Positions 1 through 9,190 of a stretch of 64,000 bases of DNA are shown one piece after another. The notes below the pieces were generated by a model that saw only the letters and a list, made by a program, of their open reading frames with translations, had not been told where the DNA came from and did not search any database. This DNA comes from Marinobacterium_A aestuariivivens (lineage in GTDB: Bacteria > Pseudomonadota > Gammaproteobacteria > Pseudomonadales > Balneatricaceae), in NCBI RefSeq assembly GCF_042661465.1, contig NZ_JBHSWE010000002.1, positions 124,001 to 188,000 of the forward strand, in the 5' to 3' direction. The position numbers and the translations under genes are program-made. How positions within the stretch are numbered: the first letter of the stretch is position 1; every line of letters begins with the position of its first letter.

Positions 1-239
1 AGCCAGGCGTTGACCTTGACGACATCTTCGAGACCGTAGCCGGCGTCCTCGAGGATCGCCTTGACGTTCTCGATGGCCTTGCGGGTCTGGGTCACGATGC
101 CGCCTTCCACGACCTCACCGTTCTCCATCGCCACCTGTCCCGACACGAACAGGAAGCCGCCGGCCCTGGTGGCTTTCGAAAACGGCAGCTCCTGGCTGCC
201 GGCGCCCTTGCCGGCGAGGTTGAAACGTTCGATGGGCAT
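1..239 (-). CDS. ridA: RidA family enamine/imine deaminase (3' end outside window)
   Basis: About 79 residues are visible, beginning MPIERFNLAGKG and running off the window start. The protein shows the YjgF/UK114 family N-terminal half, with the family-typical FVSGQVAMENGEVV and TRKAIENVKAILEDAG segments. RidA proteins hydrolyse reactive enamine/imine intermediates released by PLP-dependent dehydratases and lyases, and this window encodes such a PLP enzyme at 5241. The gene is divergent from the TRAP operon and shares its control region. The start ATG at 237-239 is preceded by a GAGGAGAG ribosome site on the minus strand. The arginine that binds the carboxylate in RidA lies in the missing C-terminal half, so activity cannot be judged. 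Confidence 0.9.
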   Translation of the reverse strand, partial: MPIERFNLAGKGAGSQELPFSKATRAGGFLFVSGQVAMENGEVVEGGIVTQTRKAIENVKAILEDAGYGLEDVVKVNAW

Positions 240-260
240 GTTGAGCTCTCCTCTTATGCG

Positions 261-371
261 TGAAGACAATCTTCAGACGAGATATGAAGATAATCTTCTT
301 TATTTGAAATTTCCAGTTGATTTTTACTGCATGCAGGTGCATATTTTTAACCGTTAATGAAGATTATGTTC
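261..371. promoter_or_regulatory. Paired palindromic operators between ridA and dctQ
   Basis: Two near-identical palindromes lie in the divergent promoter region: TGAAGACAATCTTCA at 261-275 and TGAAGATAATCTTC at 285-298, with centres 24 bp apart. A weaker third copy, GAAGATTATGTTC, is at 359-371. Two dyads about two helical turns apart suggest cooperative binding of a dimeric repressor, plausibly of GntR or LacI type, controlling both ridA and the dct operon. The regulator gene is not in the window. The dyads are seen directly; the regulator class is inference. Confidence 0.6.
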
Positions 372-409
372 ATAAGCGGACTGATAACGATAATAGAGGA
401 GGTCATCCA

Positions 410-943
410 ATGGGCATGATTCGTCGGCTGGGAACCCAGCTAAGCGGCAGGATCAACCTGCTGAATCAGTGGGTCGTCGGTCTGCTGATGGCGGCCCTGT
501 TGATCGACGTCTGGATCGGCGTGCTCGACCGCTACCTGCTGCACTGGCAGATAAGCTGGGTCGAGGAACTGGCCCGTTACATCATGATCTGGGCCATTTT
601 GCTGGCGGTACCCTGCTGCAGCGCCGCGCGGGAGCACATCGGCCTGACGACCGTCACGTCCAAGCTGCCGCGCCACCTGCGCCGCCACCTCGGCATCCTG
701 GTGGACCTGCTCTGCGTACTCTTCTTCGGCTATATCGCCTTTGCCGGCGCCGGCCTGGTCATGAAGGGACTACAACAACTGTCGACCGTGTTCGGGCTGC
801 CGATGGCTTATCCCTATGCGGCGATCCCGGTGGCCTTCGGGCTGGCGGCATTCCAGAGCCTGTTCGCGCTGCTGCGATGGTTCGAGCCGGGTTACGACAC
901 CGAGTTTACCGAGTCCGAGCTCGAGAAGGCATCTGCGCAGTAA
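410..943 (+). CDS. dctQ: TRAP transporter small permease (DctQ)
   Basis: A 177-residue protein with four predicted membrane segments, typical of the DctQ subunit that pairs with DctM and a periplasmic binding protein for sodium-driven uptake of carboxylates and sugar acids. The family signature is seen around residues 35-75, where RYLLHWQISWVEELARY is followed by a long hydrophobic segment. ATG 410 was chosen because an AGAGGAGG ribosome site ends 8 bases before it; the in-frame upstream extension has no such site. It is the first gene of the dctQ-dctM-dctP operon. Length is normal for the family. Confidence 0.93.
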   Translation: MGMIRRLGTQLSGRINLLNQWVVGLLMAALLIDVWIGVLDRYLLHWQISWVEELARYIMIWAILLAVPCCSAAREHIGLTTVTSKLPRHLRRHLGILVDLLCVLFFGYIAFAGAGLVMKGLQQLSTVFGLPMAYPYAAIPVAFGLAAFQSLFALLRWFEPGYDTEFTESELEKASAQ

Positions 944-1027
944 AGCCTCTCGACCGATACAAAACCGATGGGCCTGTTCGCCAGGCCGTTCACTGGACTA
1001 ACAACAAGAAACCCTGGGAGTGATTCG

Positions 1028-2305
1028 ATGTTAATCGCCCTGATTCTGGTCGTACTTCTGATAATCGGCACGCCGGTCGGCGTGGCCCTGGGGATCGCCG
1101 GTCTGGCCGGCCTCCTCGACATCGGCGGCATGCATTTCGCGTCGCTGGCGCCGTCGAAGGTCTTCAACGGCCTCAATATCTTCCCGTTCTTGGCGATGCC
1201 GTTCTTCATCCTCGCCGGCGAAATCATGAACCACACCGGCATCACCTCGCGCCTGGTGCTGTTCGCCGAGGCCCTGGTCGGGCATTTCCGCGGCGGCCTG
1301 GCGCACTCCAACATGGTGGCGTCGGTGTTCTTCTCCGGTATTACCGGCGCCGCCACCGCCGATGCCGCCGCCTTCGGCCGTACCCTGGTGCCGGCGATGG
1401 TGGCGCAGGGATACACCCGCTCCTACGCCTGCGCCGTCACGGCCGCGGGCTCCATCATCGGCCCGACCATCCCGCCGTCCGGCCTGATGGTGGTGTACGG
1501 CTCGCTGATGGGCGTGTCGATCGGCGGCCTGTTCGCCACCGGTATCCTGCCCGGGCTGCTGATCTGCCTGGTCTGCATGGCGATCATCGCCGCGATGGGG
1601 CGGCGCAAGAACCTGCCGAAGGCGGCCGAGGGCCCCTCTCTGCGCCTGATCCTCAGCCACTTCCGCGGCTCGATTCTGGCTCTGCTGATGCCGCTGATCA
1701 TCCTTGGCGGTATCGTCAGCGGTATCGTGACCCCGACCGAAGCGGCCTCGGTTGCGGTAGCCTACGCGCTCTTCATCGGTGCGGTGATCTACCGCAACCT
1801 GAGCCTGAAGGCGCTGTTCCGGATGCTGATCCGCACCGCGCAGATCTCGGCGGTGATCTACCTGATCATCGGCGCTGCCTCCATCTTCGGCTGGTGGCTG
1901 AGCTTCAACCAGATTCCGCAGGCGATCGCGACCTTCTTCAGCGGCCTGTCGGACAACCCGGACGTCATCCTGCTGATGATTATCGGCCTGCTGCTCGTCG
2001 TTGGCATGATCATGGACATCAACGCCATGCTGATCATCCTGGCGCCGGTGCTGGTGCCGCTGACCGAGCAGATCGGCATGGACCCGCTGCACGCCGGCAT
2101 CATCTTCGTGCTGGCGCTGAACATTTCGCTGATGACGCCGCCGGTCGGGGCTTGCCTCTTCGTGCTGTCCTCAGTGACCGGCGAGAAGCTGGAACGCATC
2201 TCGGTGGACCTGACGCCGTTCCTGATCGGGCAACTGGTGCTGCTGCTGGTGCTCGCGTTCTTCCCCGAGGTCACGCTCTTTATCCCGAGGCTGCTGGGGT
2301 ACTGA
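1028..2305 (+). CDS. dctM: TRAP transporter large permease (DctM)
   Basis: A 425-residue, strongly hydrophobic protein with about twelve membrane segments and the DctM motifs PFFILAGEIMNHTGI, SGITGAATADAAAFG and GPTIPPSGLMVVYG. It forms the transport core with DctQ and DctP. ATG 1028 follows a GGGAGTGA ribosome site; an in-frame ATG at 968 would give an untypical hydrophilic leader and was rejected. It lies 84 bp after dctQ and 55 bp before dctP in the same direction, so the three should be co-transcribed. Confidence 0.95.
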   Translation: MLIALILVVLLIIGTPVGVALGIAGLAGLLDIGGMHFASLAPSKVFNGLNIFPFLAMPFFILAGEIMNHTGITSRLVLFAEALVGHFRGGLAHSNMVASVFFSGITGAATADAAAFGRTLVPAMVAQGYTRSYACAVTAAGSIIGPTIPPSGLMVVYGSLMGVSIGGLFATGILPGLLICLVCMAIIAAMGRRKNLPKAAEGPSLRLILSHFRGSILALLMPLIILGGIVSGIVTPTEAASVAVAYALFIGAVIYRNLSLKALFRMLIRTAQISAVIYLIIGAASIFGWWLSFNQIPQAIATFFSGLSDNPDVILLMIIGLLLVVGMIMDINAMLIILAPVLVPLTEQIGMDPLHAGIIFVLALNISLMTPPVGACLFVLSSVTGEKLERISVDLTPFLIGQLVLLLVLAFFPEVTLFIPRLLGY

Positions 2306-2360
2306 CCCCGGCAACCTGAAACCCTGACGTTACCACCCTCAAGACCCAAGAGAGACGACA

Positions 2361-3413
2361 ATGAAAAAAATACTTAAGTCCGTAGCCACCACCACTTTTA
2401 TCGCCTCGCTGGCGGCGGCTGTGCCGATGACGGCCCAGGCGGAGAAGGTGCTGCGTTTCGCGCATGACAACAAGGCCGACATGTTCGAGAACCCGGCGCA
2501 CGCCTTCACCGGCGTGTTCAAGAACATCGTCGAGGCGGCCAGCAACGGCGAGATCAAGGTCGAGGTCTACCCCAGCAACCAGCTCGGCTCCGCCAAGGAG
2601 CACATCCAGATGGTCCGCGACGGCCAGATCCAGGGTACGCTGGCTTCGGTCGGCGCCCTGGCCGGCTACTACCCGCGTATCGGCGTGCTGGACGTGCCCT
2701 TCGCGTTCAACAGCAATGCCGCCACCTACGACGTCTTCGACGGTGGCTTCGGCAAGGCGCTGGCCGGCGACATCGAAGGCTCCCTGGGCGACGTCAAGGT
2801 GTTGGGCTTCCCCGATACCGGCGGTTTTCTCGGTGACCAACTCCAAGCAGGCGATCGAAACCCTGGAGGACTTCAAGGGCATCCGCATCCGCACCATGAC
2901 GCTGCCGACCCACCAGAAGATCATCCAGTCGCTGGGGGCGAAGCCTATCCGCTGGCCTGGGGCGAGGTCTACTCGTCGCTGCAGACCGGCGTCATCGACG
3001 GCCAGATGAACCCGGTGCCGACCGTCACCTTCGCCAAGTTCGATGAGGTGCAGCAGTACCTGACCCTGACCAACCACCTGTTCGCGCCCTATACGCTGCT
3101 GCTGAACAAGGCTTTCTACGACAGTCTCAGCGACGAAGAGCGCGGCATCATCCACTTCGCGGCCCAGTCCGGCATCGTCGCCGGCCGCGGCGTCGCCCGC
3201 GTCATCGAAGCGTCCGACCGCGGCCTGGCCGGCCTGAAGGAGAAGATGGAGGTCAACGCCCTGTCGCCCGAAGAACGCGTCCGTTTCCGTGACGCCACCC
3301 AGCCGGTACTGATCGAAACGATTCGCGAAGCCCAGGACGACGCAGGCGACAAGCTGCTGGACATGTTCCTGAGCGAGTCCCAGAAAGCGAACGAGCAGCA
3401 GTACCTGAAGTGA
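2361..3413 (+). CDS. dctP: TRAP transporter solute-binding protein (DctP), two compensating frameshifts
   Basis: About 350 residues with a cleavable signal peptide ending near PMTAQA, followed by the DctP fold: RFAHDNKADMFENPAHAF, an NQLGSAKEHIQMVRDGQIQG segment and the C-terminal YTLLLNKAFYDSLSDEERG. Between about 2825 and 2946 the main frame reads a proline/histidine-rich sequence unlike the family. The next frame restores conserved sequence here (SKQAIETLEDFKGIRIRTM). An extra T near 2827 and a missing C near 2946 explain this and cancel each other. The two errors may be sequencing artefacts. The ligand is unknown; the neighbouring genes point to an amino-sugar acid or D-hydroxy-amino acid. 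Confidence 0.9.
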   Translation: MKKILKSVATTTFIASLAAAVPMTAQAEKVLRFAHDNKADMFENPAHAFTGVFKNIVEAASNGEIKVEVYPSNQLGSAKEHIQMVRDGQIQGTLASVGALAGYYPRIGVLDVPFAFNSNAATYDVFDGGFGKALAGDIEGSLGDVKVLGFPDTGGFLGDQLQAGDRNPGGLQGHPHPHHDAADPPEDHPVAGGEAYPLAWGEVYSSLQTGVIDGQMNPVPTVTFAKFDEVQQYLTLTNHLFAPYTLLLNKAFYDSLSDEERGIIHFAAQSGIVAGRGVARVIEASDRGLAGLKEKMEVNALSPEERVRFRDATQPVLIETIREAQDDAGDKLLDMFLSESQKANEQQYLK

Positions 3414-3552
3414 TCCCCTGGCGGTGCAAGGATGCACCCGCTCCAACGGCTAACGCGAGCTTTTGACAAGCAAGGGTTTCGCAAAACGCCGCCCGGCTTC
3501 CAGAGGCGGTGATGCCGCAAGCACGGAAGCCCGATCCATTACTGGGTAAATC

Positions 3553-3574
3553 GCCCCGGCCGTACGGCCGGGGC
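3553..3574 (+). terminator. GC-rich perfect palindrome between dctP and the M81 gene
   Basis: A 22-bp perfect dyad built from half-site GCCCCGGCCGT and its complement. It would form a very stable hairpin in the transcript, but no T-run follows. It sits 20 bases before the M81 gene start. It may be an attenuator or an mRNA-stabilising stem that lets dctP be expressed more than the downstream enzymes, which is common after solute-binding protein genes. Confidence 0.4.
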
Positions 3575-3594
3575 ACCCAATACCGAGGTGTGAT

Positions 3595-5056
3595 ATGAAA
3601 GTATTCGTGGCCTCGCTGGCGACCGAGACCAATACGTTCTCGCCGGTGTTCACCGATATGTCTTCGTTCAAGGAGAGCTTCTACGCGGGGCCCGGCGAAC
3701 ATCCGGACACTCCGACGCTGTGCAGCGGGCCCTTCATCGCCTGCCGCGAGCAGATACCGGCGCAGGGCTGGGAACTGGTCGAAGGCACCGCGACCTGGGC
3801 CGAGCCGGGTGGGCTGGTCAATCGCCGCACCTACGAGCAGCTGCGCGATGAAATCCTCGATCAACTGAAGGCCGCGATGCCCGTCGACGGCGTGATTCTG
3901 GGACTGCACGGTGCTATGGTCGCCGACGGCTACGACGATTGCGAAGGCGATCTGCTGGAGCGGGTGCGTGCCATCGTTGGCCCCGAAGCCACCGTTGCCG
4001 CCGAGTTCGACCCGCACAGCCACCTGACGGCCAGGCGGGTGGCCAACGCCGACCTGTTGGTGGCGTTCAAGGAGTTCCCCCATACCGACTTCGTCGACCG
4101 GGCCCGCGACCTGGTGAGCTTGGCGATCCGCCGCATGCGCGGCGAGATCGACACCACCAAGTCGGTGTTCGACTGCCGCATGATCGAGGTGCTGCCGACC
4201 AGTCTCGAACCGATGCGCGGTTTCGTCGACAAGCTGGCGCGGCTCGAGCAGGAGCCGGGCATCCTGTCGATCTCGGTCATCCACGGCTTCATGGCGGGCG
4301 ACGTGCCGGAGATGGGCACCCGGGTGCTGGTGATCACCGACGGCGACCAGGCCCGCGGTGATGCGCTGGCCGAGGAGCTCGGCATGGAACTGTTCTCGTT
4401 CCGCGGCAGGACCCGCCCCCTACGTCATGCCGGAAGAGGCGGTTCGCGAGGCGCTCGCGTCCGAACACCAGCCGGTGGTCATCGCCGATGTCTGGGACAA
4501 CCCGGGCGGCGGGGTGGCCGGCGACGCCACCCTCGTGCTGCGCAAGATGCTCGAGATGGGCGTGACCGATTTCGCGCTCGGGACCATCTGGGACCCCGTG
4601 GCGGTGCGTTTCTGCATGGCGGCCGGCGAAGGTGCCCGCATCCAGTTGCGCTTCGGCGGCAAGGCCGGTGACAATGCGGGGGCACCGATGGACGCCCGCG
4701 TCGAGATCCGCCGGATCGTGCCCGGCGCGATGCAGAGTTTCGGCGACAGCCGGGTGCCGCTCGGCGACAGTGTCTGGATCCGCCTCGAGGGCACCGAGGT
4801 CGACGTGATCCTCAACAGCGTGCGTTCCCAGTCGTTCTCGCCGGACCTGTTCAGCAATCTCGGCGTCGACCCGAGCGCCAAGCCCATACTGCTGATCAAG
4901 TCGACCAACCACTTTTACGATGCCTTCGCGCGGATCAGCGACCATATCATCTACTGCGATGCCGGTGCGCCTTATCCGAGTAATCCCCGGACCAACGCCT
5001 ACCGCAAGCTCACGCGGGCGATCTGGCCGATCGTGGAAGATCCCCACGCGCTGTAG
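3595..5056 (+). CDS. M81 family metallopeptidase / MlrC-like hydrolase, frameshifted
   Basis: The corrected length is 486 residues. The N-terminal domain shows the MlrC N-terminal family pattern (FVASLATETNTFSP at the start, LGLHGAMVADGYDDCEGDLL near residue 102, AEFDPHSHLT near 138). The C-terminal domain contains VIADVWDNPGGGVAGDAT and the DVILNSVRSQSFSPDLF segment. Around 4410 an extra C in the run before GCCCCC moves the reading frame. The downstream frame continues the family without stops, so one protein is intended. MlrC of microcystin degraders opens peptide bonds; most M81 proteins in TRAP clusters have unknown substrates. The hydrolase probably acts on the imported compound before the PLP enzyme. 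Confidence 0.88.
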
Positions 5057-5089
5057 AGAAAGCAGAGTAGAGTGCTGGTGAACGTAGTA

Positions 5090-5116
5090 AACCGCACCAG
5101 ACATTCGGGTGCGGTT
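5090..5116 (+). terminator. Hairpin after the M81 gene
   Basis: AACCGCACC at 5090-5098 pairs with GGTGCGGTT at 5108-5116 around a 9-base loop. There is no clear T-run after it. It lies 34 bases after the M81 stop and 125 bases before the next gene. It could be a weak terminator or processing stem. Confidence 0.4.
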
Positions 5117-5240
5117 CGCAGGCTCACCGGCATTCTACAGGCTGCGCCAATCCCGTTCGCACCGGGGAAGTGCCCTTCGGGTACGGCGCCCCTGCGCGAA
5201 CTCATCGGGCGAATTCACGCCGGAAACAGGAGAAAAACCG

Positions 5241-6302
5241 ATGCTGTACCCGGAACTGGACACCCCCTGCGTCGTGATCGACGAGGCGAAGGTGGACGCG
5301 AATATCGAAGCGTTTCAGCGCTATTGCGATCTGCACGGCATTCAGGTGCGTCCCCATATCAAGACCCACAAGTTGCCCTACCTGGCGCAAAAGCAGCTCG
5401 ACGTTGGTGCGAAAGGGATCACCTGCCAGAAGATCGGCGAGGCCAAGGTGTTCGCCGACGCCGGCTTCGACGACATCCTGATCAGTTACAACATCGTCGG
5501 TGCCGCCAAGCTCGAACGACTGCGCGCCCTGGCGGCAAGGGTGCGGTCCCCGGCGGTGGTAGCCGACAGTGCGGCGGTGCTGGACGGTTTGTCCGCGGCC
5601 TTCGCCGACAGCGGCCTGTCGCTGGACGTGCTGGTCGAGTGCGATACCGGCGCCGGCCGTTGCGGCGTTCAGAGTCCCGAGCAAGCCGCGGAGCTGGCGG
5701 CCCGGGTACAGCAGTTGCCCGGCCTAAGGCTGCGCGGGCTGATGACCTATCCCGCGGCCTACAACGAGGCCCGGGTGCAGCAGTGGTTCAGCGAAGCCAC
5801 GGCGCTTTGCGAGGCGCGCGGAATCGAACTGGAGGTGTTCAGCAGCGGCGGCACGCCCAGCATGTGGCACGCCCACGAGGCGCCGGTCGTCAACGAGTAC
5901 CGCATCGGCACCTACGTCTACCAGGACCGGTCGCAGGTGGCGGCGGGCGCCTGTGGCGAGGACGACTGCGCCCTTGCGGTGCTGACCACGGTGATCAGCG
6001 TCCCGGCACCGGGCCGGGTCATCGTCGACGCCGGCAGCAAGGCACTGACGTCCGACCTGCTGGGGCAGGACGGCTACGGCCAGGTGGTCGGATACCCCGC
6101 CGCCCGGGTCAGGAGCCTGAGCGAAGAGCACGGCATCCTGGATTTCGGCGCCTGTGCGTCGTTGCCGGTCGTCGGCGACCGGCTGCTGATCGTGCCGAAC
6201 CACGCCTGCCCGGTGTCGAACCTGTTCGACGAAGTGCATTTCTGCCGCGATGGCAAGCTCAGCCACAGCCGTCAGGTGGACGCGCGGGGCAAGGTCCGCT
6301 AG
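5241..6302 (+). CDS. D-threonine aldolase / D-serine dehydratase-like PLP enzyme (fold type III)
   Basis: A 353-residue protein of the alanine-racemase N-terminal barrel family. RPHIKTHK carries the PLP lysine (Lys41), and the C-terminal PNHACPVSNLF carries the His and Cys that bind zinc or manganese in D-serine dehydratases. ATG 5241 follows an ACAGGAG ribosome site; the longer in-frame upstream reading has none. Family members cleave or deaminate D-beta-hydroxy amino acids, including D-threonine, D-serine and D-threo-3-hydroxyaspartate. Because a sugar-acid kinase follows 19 bases later and a RidA protein faces the operon, a deaminase making a 2-keto-3-deoxy acid is a reasonable guess. Exact substrate is unknown. 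Confidence 0.88.
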   Translation: MLYPELDTPCVVIDEAKVDANIEAFQRYCDLHGIQVRPHIKTHKLPYLAQKQLDVGAKGITCQKIGEAKVFADAGFDDILISYNIVGAAKLERLRALAARVRSPAVVADSAAVLDGLSAAFADSGLSLDVLVECDTGAGRCGVQSPEQAAELAARVQQLPGLRLRGLMTYPAAYNEARVQQWFSEATALCEARGIELEVFSSGGTPSMWHAHEAPVVNEYRIGTYVYQDRSQVAAGACGEDDCALAVLTTVISVPAPGRVIVDAGSKALTSDLLGQDGYGQVVGYPAARVRSLSEEHGILDFGACASLPVVGDRLLIVPNHACPVSNLFDEVHFCRDGKLSHSRQVDARGKVR

Positions 6303-6321
6303 ACGCCGGAGGAGAGTGATC

Positions 6322-7298
6322 ATGCCATACGATATCGTTGCACTCGGAGAGACCCTGCTGCGCCTGACGCCGCCGCATCTGCAGCGCTTGGGCCAGAATG
6401 CGCAGTTCGACCTGCACGTCGGCGGCTGCGAGGGCAATACGCTCAGCGCCATGGCGCGCCTGGGTCTCAACTGTGCCTGGCTGTCACGCCTGCCAAACCA
6501 TGAAATGGGCGACCTGGTACGTCAGTTCCTGCGTCAGCACGGGGTCGACGTCAGCCATGTCTGCGACGGTGGCGACGATCGCCTCGGCATCTATTTCTAC
6601 GAGCCGGGCAGGGCGCCGCATCGCAGCCAAGTGATCTACGACCGGGCCGACTCCGCGATGGCGCGGATGCAGCCCGAGGAGCTGCCGGAAGCGCTATTCC
6701 GGCCCGGCGCCGCCCGGCTGTTCCATACCTCGGGCATCACCCTGGGTCTGTCGGACTTGGCGCGCGCCACGGCCGAACGGGCGCTGGAACTGGCCCGAGG
6801 CGCCGGCATTCCGTGCAGCCTGGACGTCAACTACCGGCAGCGGCTGTGGACGCCGGAGGCGGCGCGGGCGTGCCTGGATCCGCTGCTGCCACGGCTCGAC
6901 CTGCTGTTGATCGCCGAACGGGACATCGCGACGCTCTGGCCGGAGCTGGCGGCGGAGAGTTTCGAGGACAGCCTGCGAAGGCTGCAGTCGCTGGCGCCCG
7001 ATACGGTGCTGGTGATGACCCGCGGCAGCGCCGGTGCCGCACTGCTGACGCCGGACGGCGCGCTGCACTGCGTGCCCGCGTTCAAAGCCATCGAAGTGGA
7101 GCGGCTGGGCGGCGGCGATGCCTTTGCCGCCGGTTTCCTCAGCGCCTGGCTGGAAGGTGAGCCGCACCAAAAGGCGCTGCAACGGGGGCTGCCGTCGCGG
7201 CATTCAAATATGCGACGCCCGGCGATATCGCTTGGATTGACCGTAGGCAGTTGGAGAGACTGCTGGCCGAGCCCAAGGGGGCCGGAATTCGTCGATGA
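6322..7298 (+). CDS. PfkB family sugar-acid kinase (2-keto-3-deoxygluconate kinase-like), frameshifted near the end
   Basis: The corrected length is 325 residues. The ribokinase-family signature GGGDAFAAGFLSAWLEG, with the catalytic Asp, lies near residue 259, and VGGCEGNTLSAMARLGLN is near residue 33, as in KdgK enzymes. ATG 6322 follows GGAGGAGAG. At about 7184 a run of five G should be six: after that, the next frame reads AAVAAFKYATPGDI and stops at 7298, which is the normal family C-terminus. It would phosphorylate the keto-acid produced by the PLP enzyme, feeding it to the Entner-Doudoroff pathway. Substrate is inferred from neighbours. Confidence 0.86.
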
Positions 7299-7741
7299 GC
7301 AATGGGCGAATAATCCTGTTCTATTAAATAGGTGCGACCAAATCGCCCAGCATTACCGATATCGACGGGGAGGTGACAGCAATCAATTGGTGTGACATTG
7401 GCCACGGTGAATACCGTATCAGCGTGTGGCGGAAGTATGACCGCAGCCTGGGACTCTTAAGCTGATCTTCTCTCTCCCTCACGTGAAAGCTTCAGTCCCA
7501 GCCTGCCGCGGGCAGATCGGAAACTCTCTCAAGTTCTTGGGGGCGCTGTCAGCGGTTGGCTGGCGCGCAAGGACGGCAAAAATCTCCAAGGCCATGGCTT
7601 CGACTTCCTCGTCGATAGGTACACTCGCCGTGGCGAACTGGGGGCGCTGAAGACACTGCCGGATGCGGTACCTAACGGCGTTGCTTCGGAAGGCCGGAAA
7701 CACGTCTAAGCCGATACCGAGGTGGCGCCGCCTGTCGGGAT
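7299..7741. other. Non-coding stretch at the edge of the chromosomal and accessory DNA
   Basis: No gene is recognised here. Part near 7310-7340 is AT-richer than its neighbours. Short open frames exist on both strands at 7479-7703 but have no ribosome site or recognisable motif. The chromosome-to-accessory boundary probably lies between here and 9.3 kb, but no att-like direct repeat or tRNA end was found. Confidence 0.4.
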
Positions 7742-8494
7742 TCAGACGGCGGGTCGGGGCAGCTGGCCGCTCACCAGCAGTGCGTCGAGTGCTATGTCCC
7801 GGTCGAAATCGGACTGCATGTGTGAGCCCGTTGTGAGGCTGACCAACGCTTCCGAGACGTAGACCGTGAAGTTGAACATCGGTCGGGGGAGGCCCGCTAT
7901 CGCGAGTGGCTCCAGAATTGCTACATTCGTCTCAGGCGTGGCCGCGCGGGCAGACCAGTAGCGCAGCGCCTGGATGTCCCGCTCCCGGGCCCAGCTGCCG
8001 ATCGCCTGCGTCAGGCTGTAATCGCTCGGGTGCCGCAAACGCTGCTGCGTTTCGTCGTCATCGAGACCTGCGAGATTAAGGCCCGCTGAGGCGTGGTAGT
8101 CGAACGCGAAAAGCATGTGTTGGGTCTTGAGGGACACCGGCGGCTGTTCCATGTCATGGTAGAAACTGAAACGGTAGAAGGCCACTTCCATCTGAAGCGC
8201 GGCGTAGGTCTCCGACGCATAAAGGATGCCGTGTTCATGCTTGCGACCAAACCGGCTGCCGTAGGGGAGCGGCGGATAGCGAAAGGGCGTCTTAAGCAGG
8301 TAGTGATAATCCTCGGTGTTCTCGGGATAAGGGGGCTTGGTCCCTTCCAGGATCTCTTCGAGCACCTCATGCTCTTCAAGCGAGCCGACAAGGGGGCGGG
8401 TCACCGAACGTTCCTGATCTTCGGCGTACCGGTACAACTCACCCTCCAGGGGCTCGATCACGGCCTGTAGCGAGTTCTCGATGGTGTCGATCAT
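7742..8494 (-). CDS. RES domain toxin
   Basis: A 250-residue protein with the RES-domain layout: an arginine-rich ELYRYAEDQE entry, the central RFGRKHEHGILYASETYAALQMEV and the later ISP-type NFTVYVS region. RES toxins such as MbcT and ParT degrade or modify NAD+ or ADP-ribosylate targets. The conserved Arg, Tyr and Glu positions of the family appear present. Its start codon overlaps the antitoxin stop by four bases (ATGA), so the pair is translationally coupled in the usual antitoxin-first order. Length is normal for the longer RES subgroup. Confidence 0.86.
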   Translation of the reverse strand: MIDTIENSLQAVIEPLEGELYRYAEDQERSVTRPLVGSLEEHEVLEEILEGTKPPYPENTEDYHYLLKTPFRYPPLPYGSRFGRKHEHGILYASETYAALQMEVAFYRFSFYHDMEQPPVSLKTQHMLFAFDYHASAGLNLAGLDDDETQQRLRHPSDYSLTQAIGSWARERDIQALRYWSARAATPETNVAILEPLAIAGLPRPMFNFTVYVSEALVSLTTGSHMQSDFDRDIALDALLVSGQLPRPAV

Positions 8495-8847
8495 ACCTTG
8501 CCCCGGTAGGCATCCAGGTACTCGACGACATGCACAAGTCCCTGCAGCGAGAACAGCAGCTCCCGGGGCGGGCGCCCGAATGTGCGGTTGCCGGTGCCCA
8601 GCCAGTGCTTGACACCGTCGTCACTCCCCATCAGCACGTGTGCCGACCGGTAGACGCGGATCAGCAGGACGGCCAACTGGCCAGCAGGACTCAGTGGGTC
8701 GATGCCGGTGCGCTGGATCGTTGTCCGGTCCCGACCGAGAATGCGGCCGAGCTCCTCATGCGTGAGGCCCAGCAGTGGACGTGTGTTGAGTACCGCGGTA
8801 CCTAAGACCACGGCGGGATCAGGGCGATGGGCAGCTGCTAGAGACAT
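8491..8847 (-). CDS. Xre/MbcA/ParS-type antitoxin (DUF2384)
   Basis: A 118-residue protein. The N-terminal helix-turn-helix (GLTHEELGRILGRDRTTIQR) and the C-terminal toxin-binding domain (GSDDGVKHWLGTGNRTFGRPPRELL) match the antitoxin of RES toxins. A strong AAGGAGGTG ribosome site precedes the ATG. It should bind and inhibit the RES toxin and repress its own promoter, which has an imperfect dyad. Confidence 0.88.
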   Translation of the reverse strand: MSLAAAHRPDPAVVLGTAVLNTRPLLGLTHEELGRILGRDRTTIQRTGIDPLSPAGQLAVLLIRVYRSAHVLMGSDDGVKHWLGTGNRTFGRPPRELLFSLQGLVHVVEYLDAYRGKV

Positions 8848-8867
8848 AGCGCACCTCCTTTAGATGT

Positions 8868-8912
8868 GTTTATATGCACACTATATATTATTAGCAGTGT
8901 ATTTGCACGACT
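8868..8912 (-). promoter_or_regulatory. Probable promoter and operator of the Xre-RES operon
   Basis: Just upstream of the antitoxin is an AT-rich island. On the minus strand it holds ACACT and AGTGT arms (at 8896-8900 and 8878-8882) around TAATAATATAT, extended by imperfect TGCA boxes. The -10-like sequence lies inside the dyad, which fits autorepression by the Xre antitoxin. Exact elements are inferred. Confidence 0.4.
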
Positions 8913-9190
8913 TGAGAGGTGAATCAGCTTCAGCAGTGCTTGGCCTTGCGGGTGGCCAGTGCTGCCTGCAGTCCTCGCAAGTGCCAGTGCAGGGCTGCCG
9001 CCTGACAACATCGGGTTGGTGGCGGCCGCAACTGCTACGGCATCCTGGATAGTTTTGGCGGCGGGGTACTTCTCTAGCAACTCCTTGCTGGAACGCTCCG
9101 GTGATGGAAATCGACCGCAGAAGGCCGCCTCTGAGTGATGATCGCAAAATTATGCGCAATCATAAACTCATTATAAATCAAGTATTTATA

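Noticed and set aside
1031..2092. Minus-strand open frame opposite dctM
   Set aside because: Gln/His/Arg/Asp-rich shadow of a gene encoding a hydrophobic protein.
7479..7703. Minus-strand frame of 74 codons beside the RES toxin gene
   Set aside because: No ribosome site, no recognised motif; kept only as an unexplained stretch.
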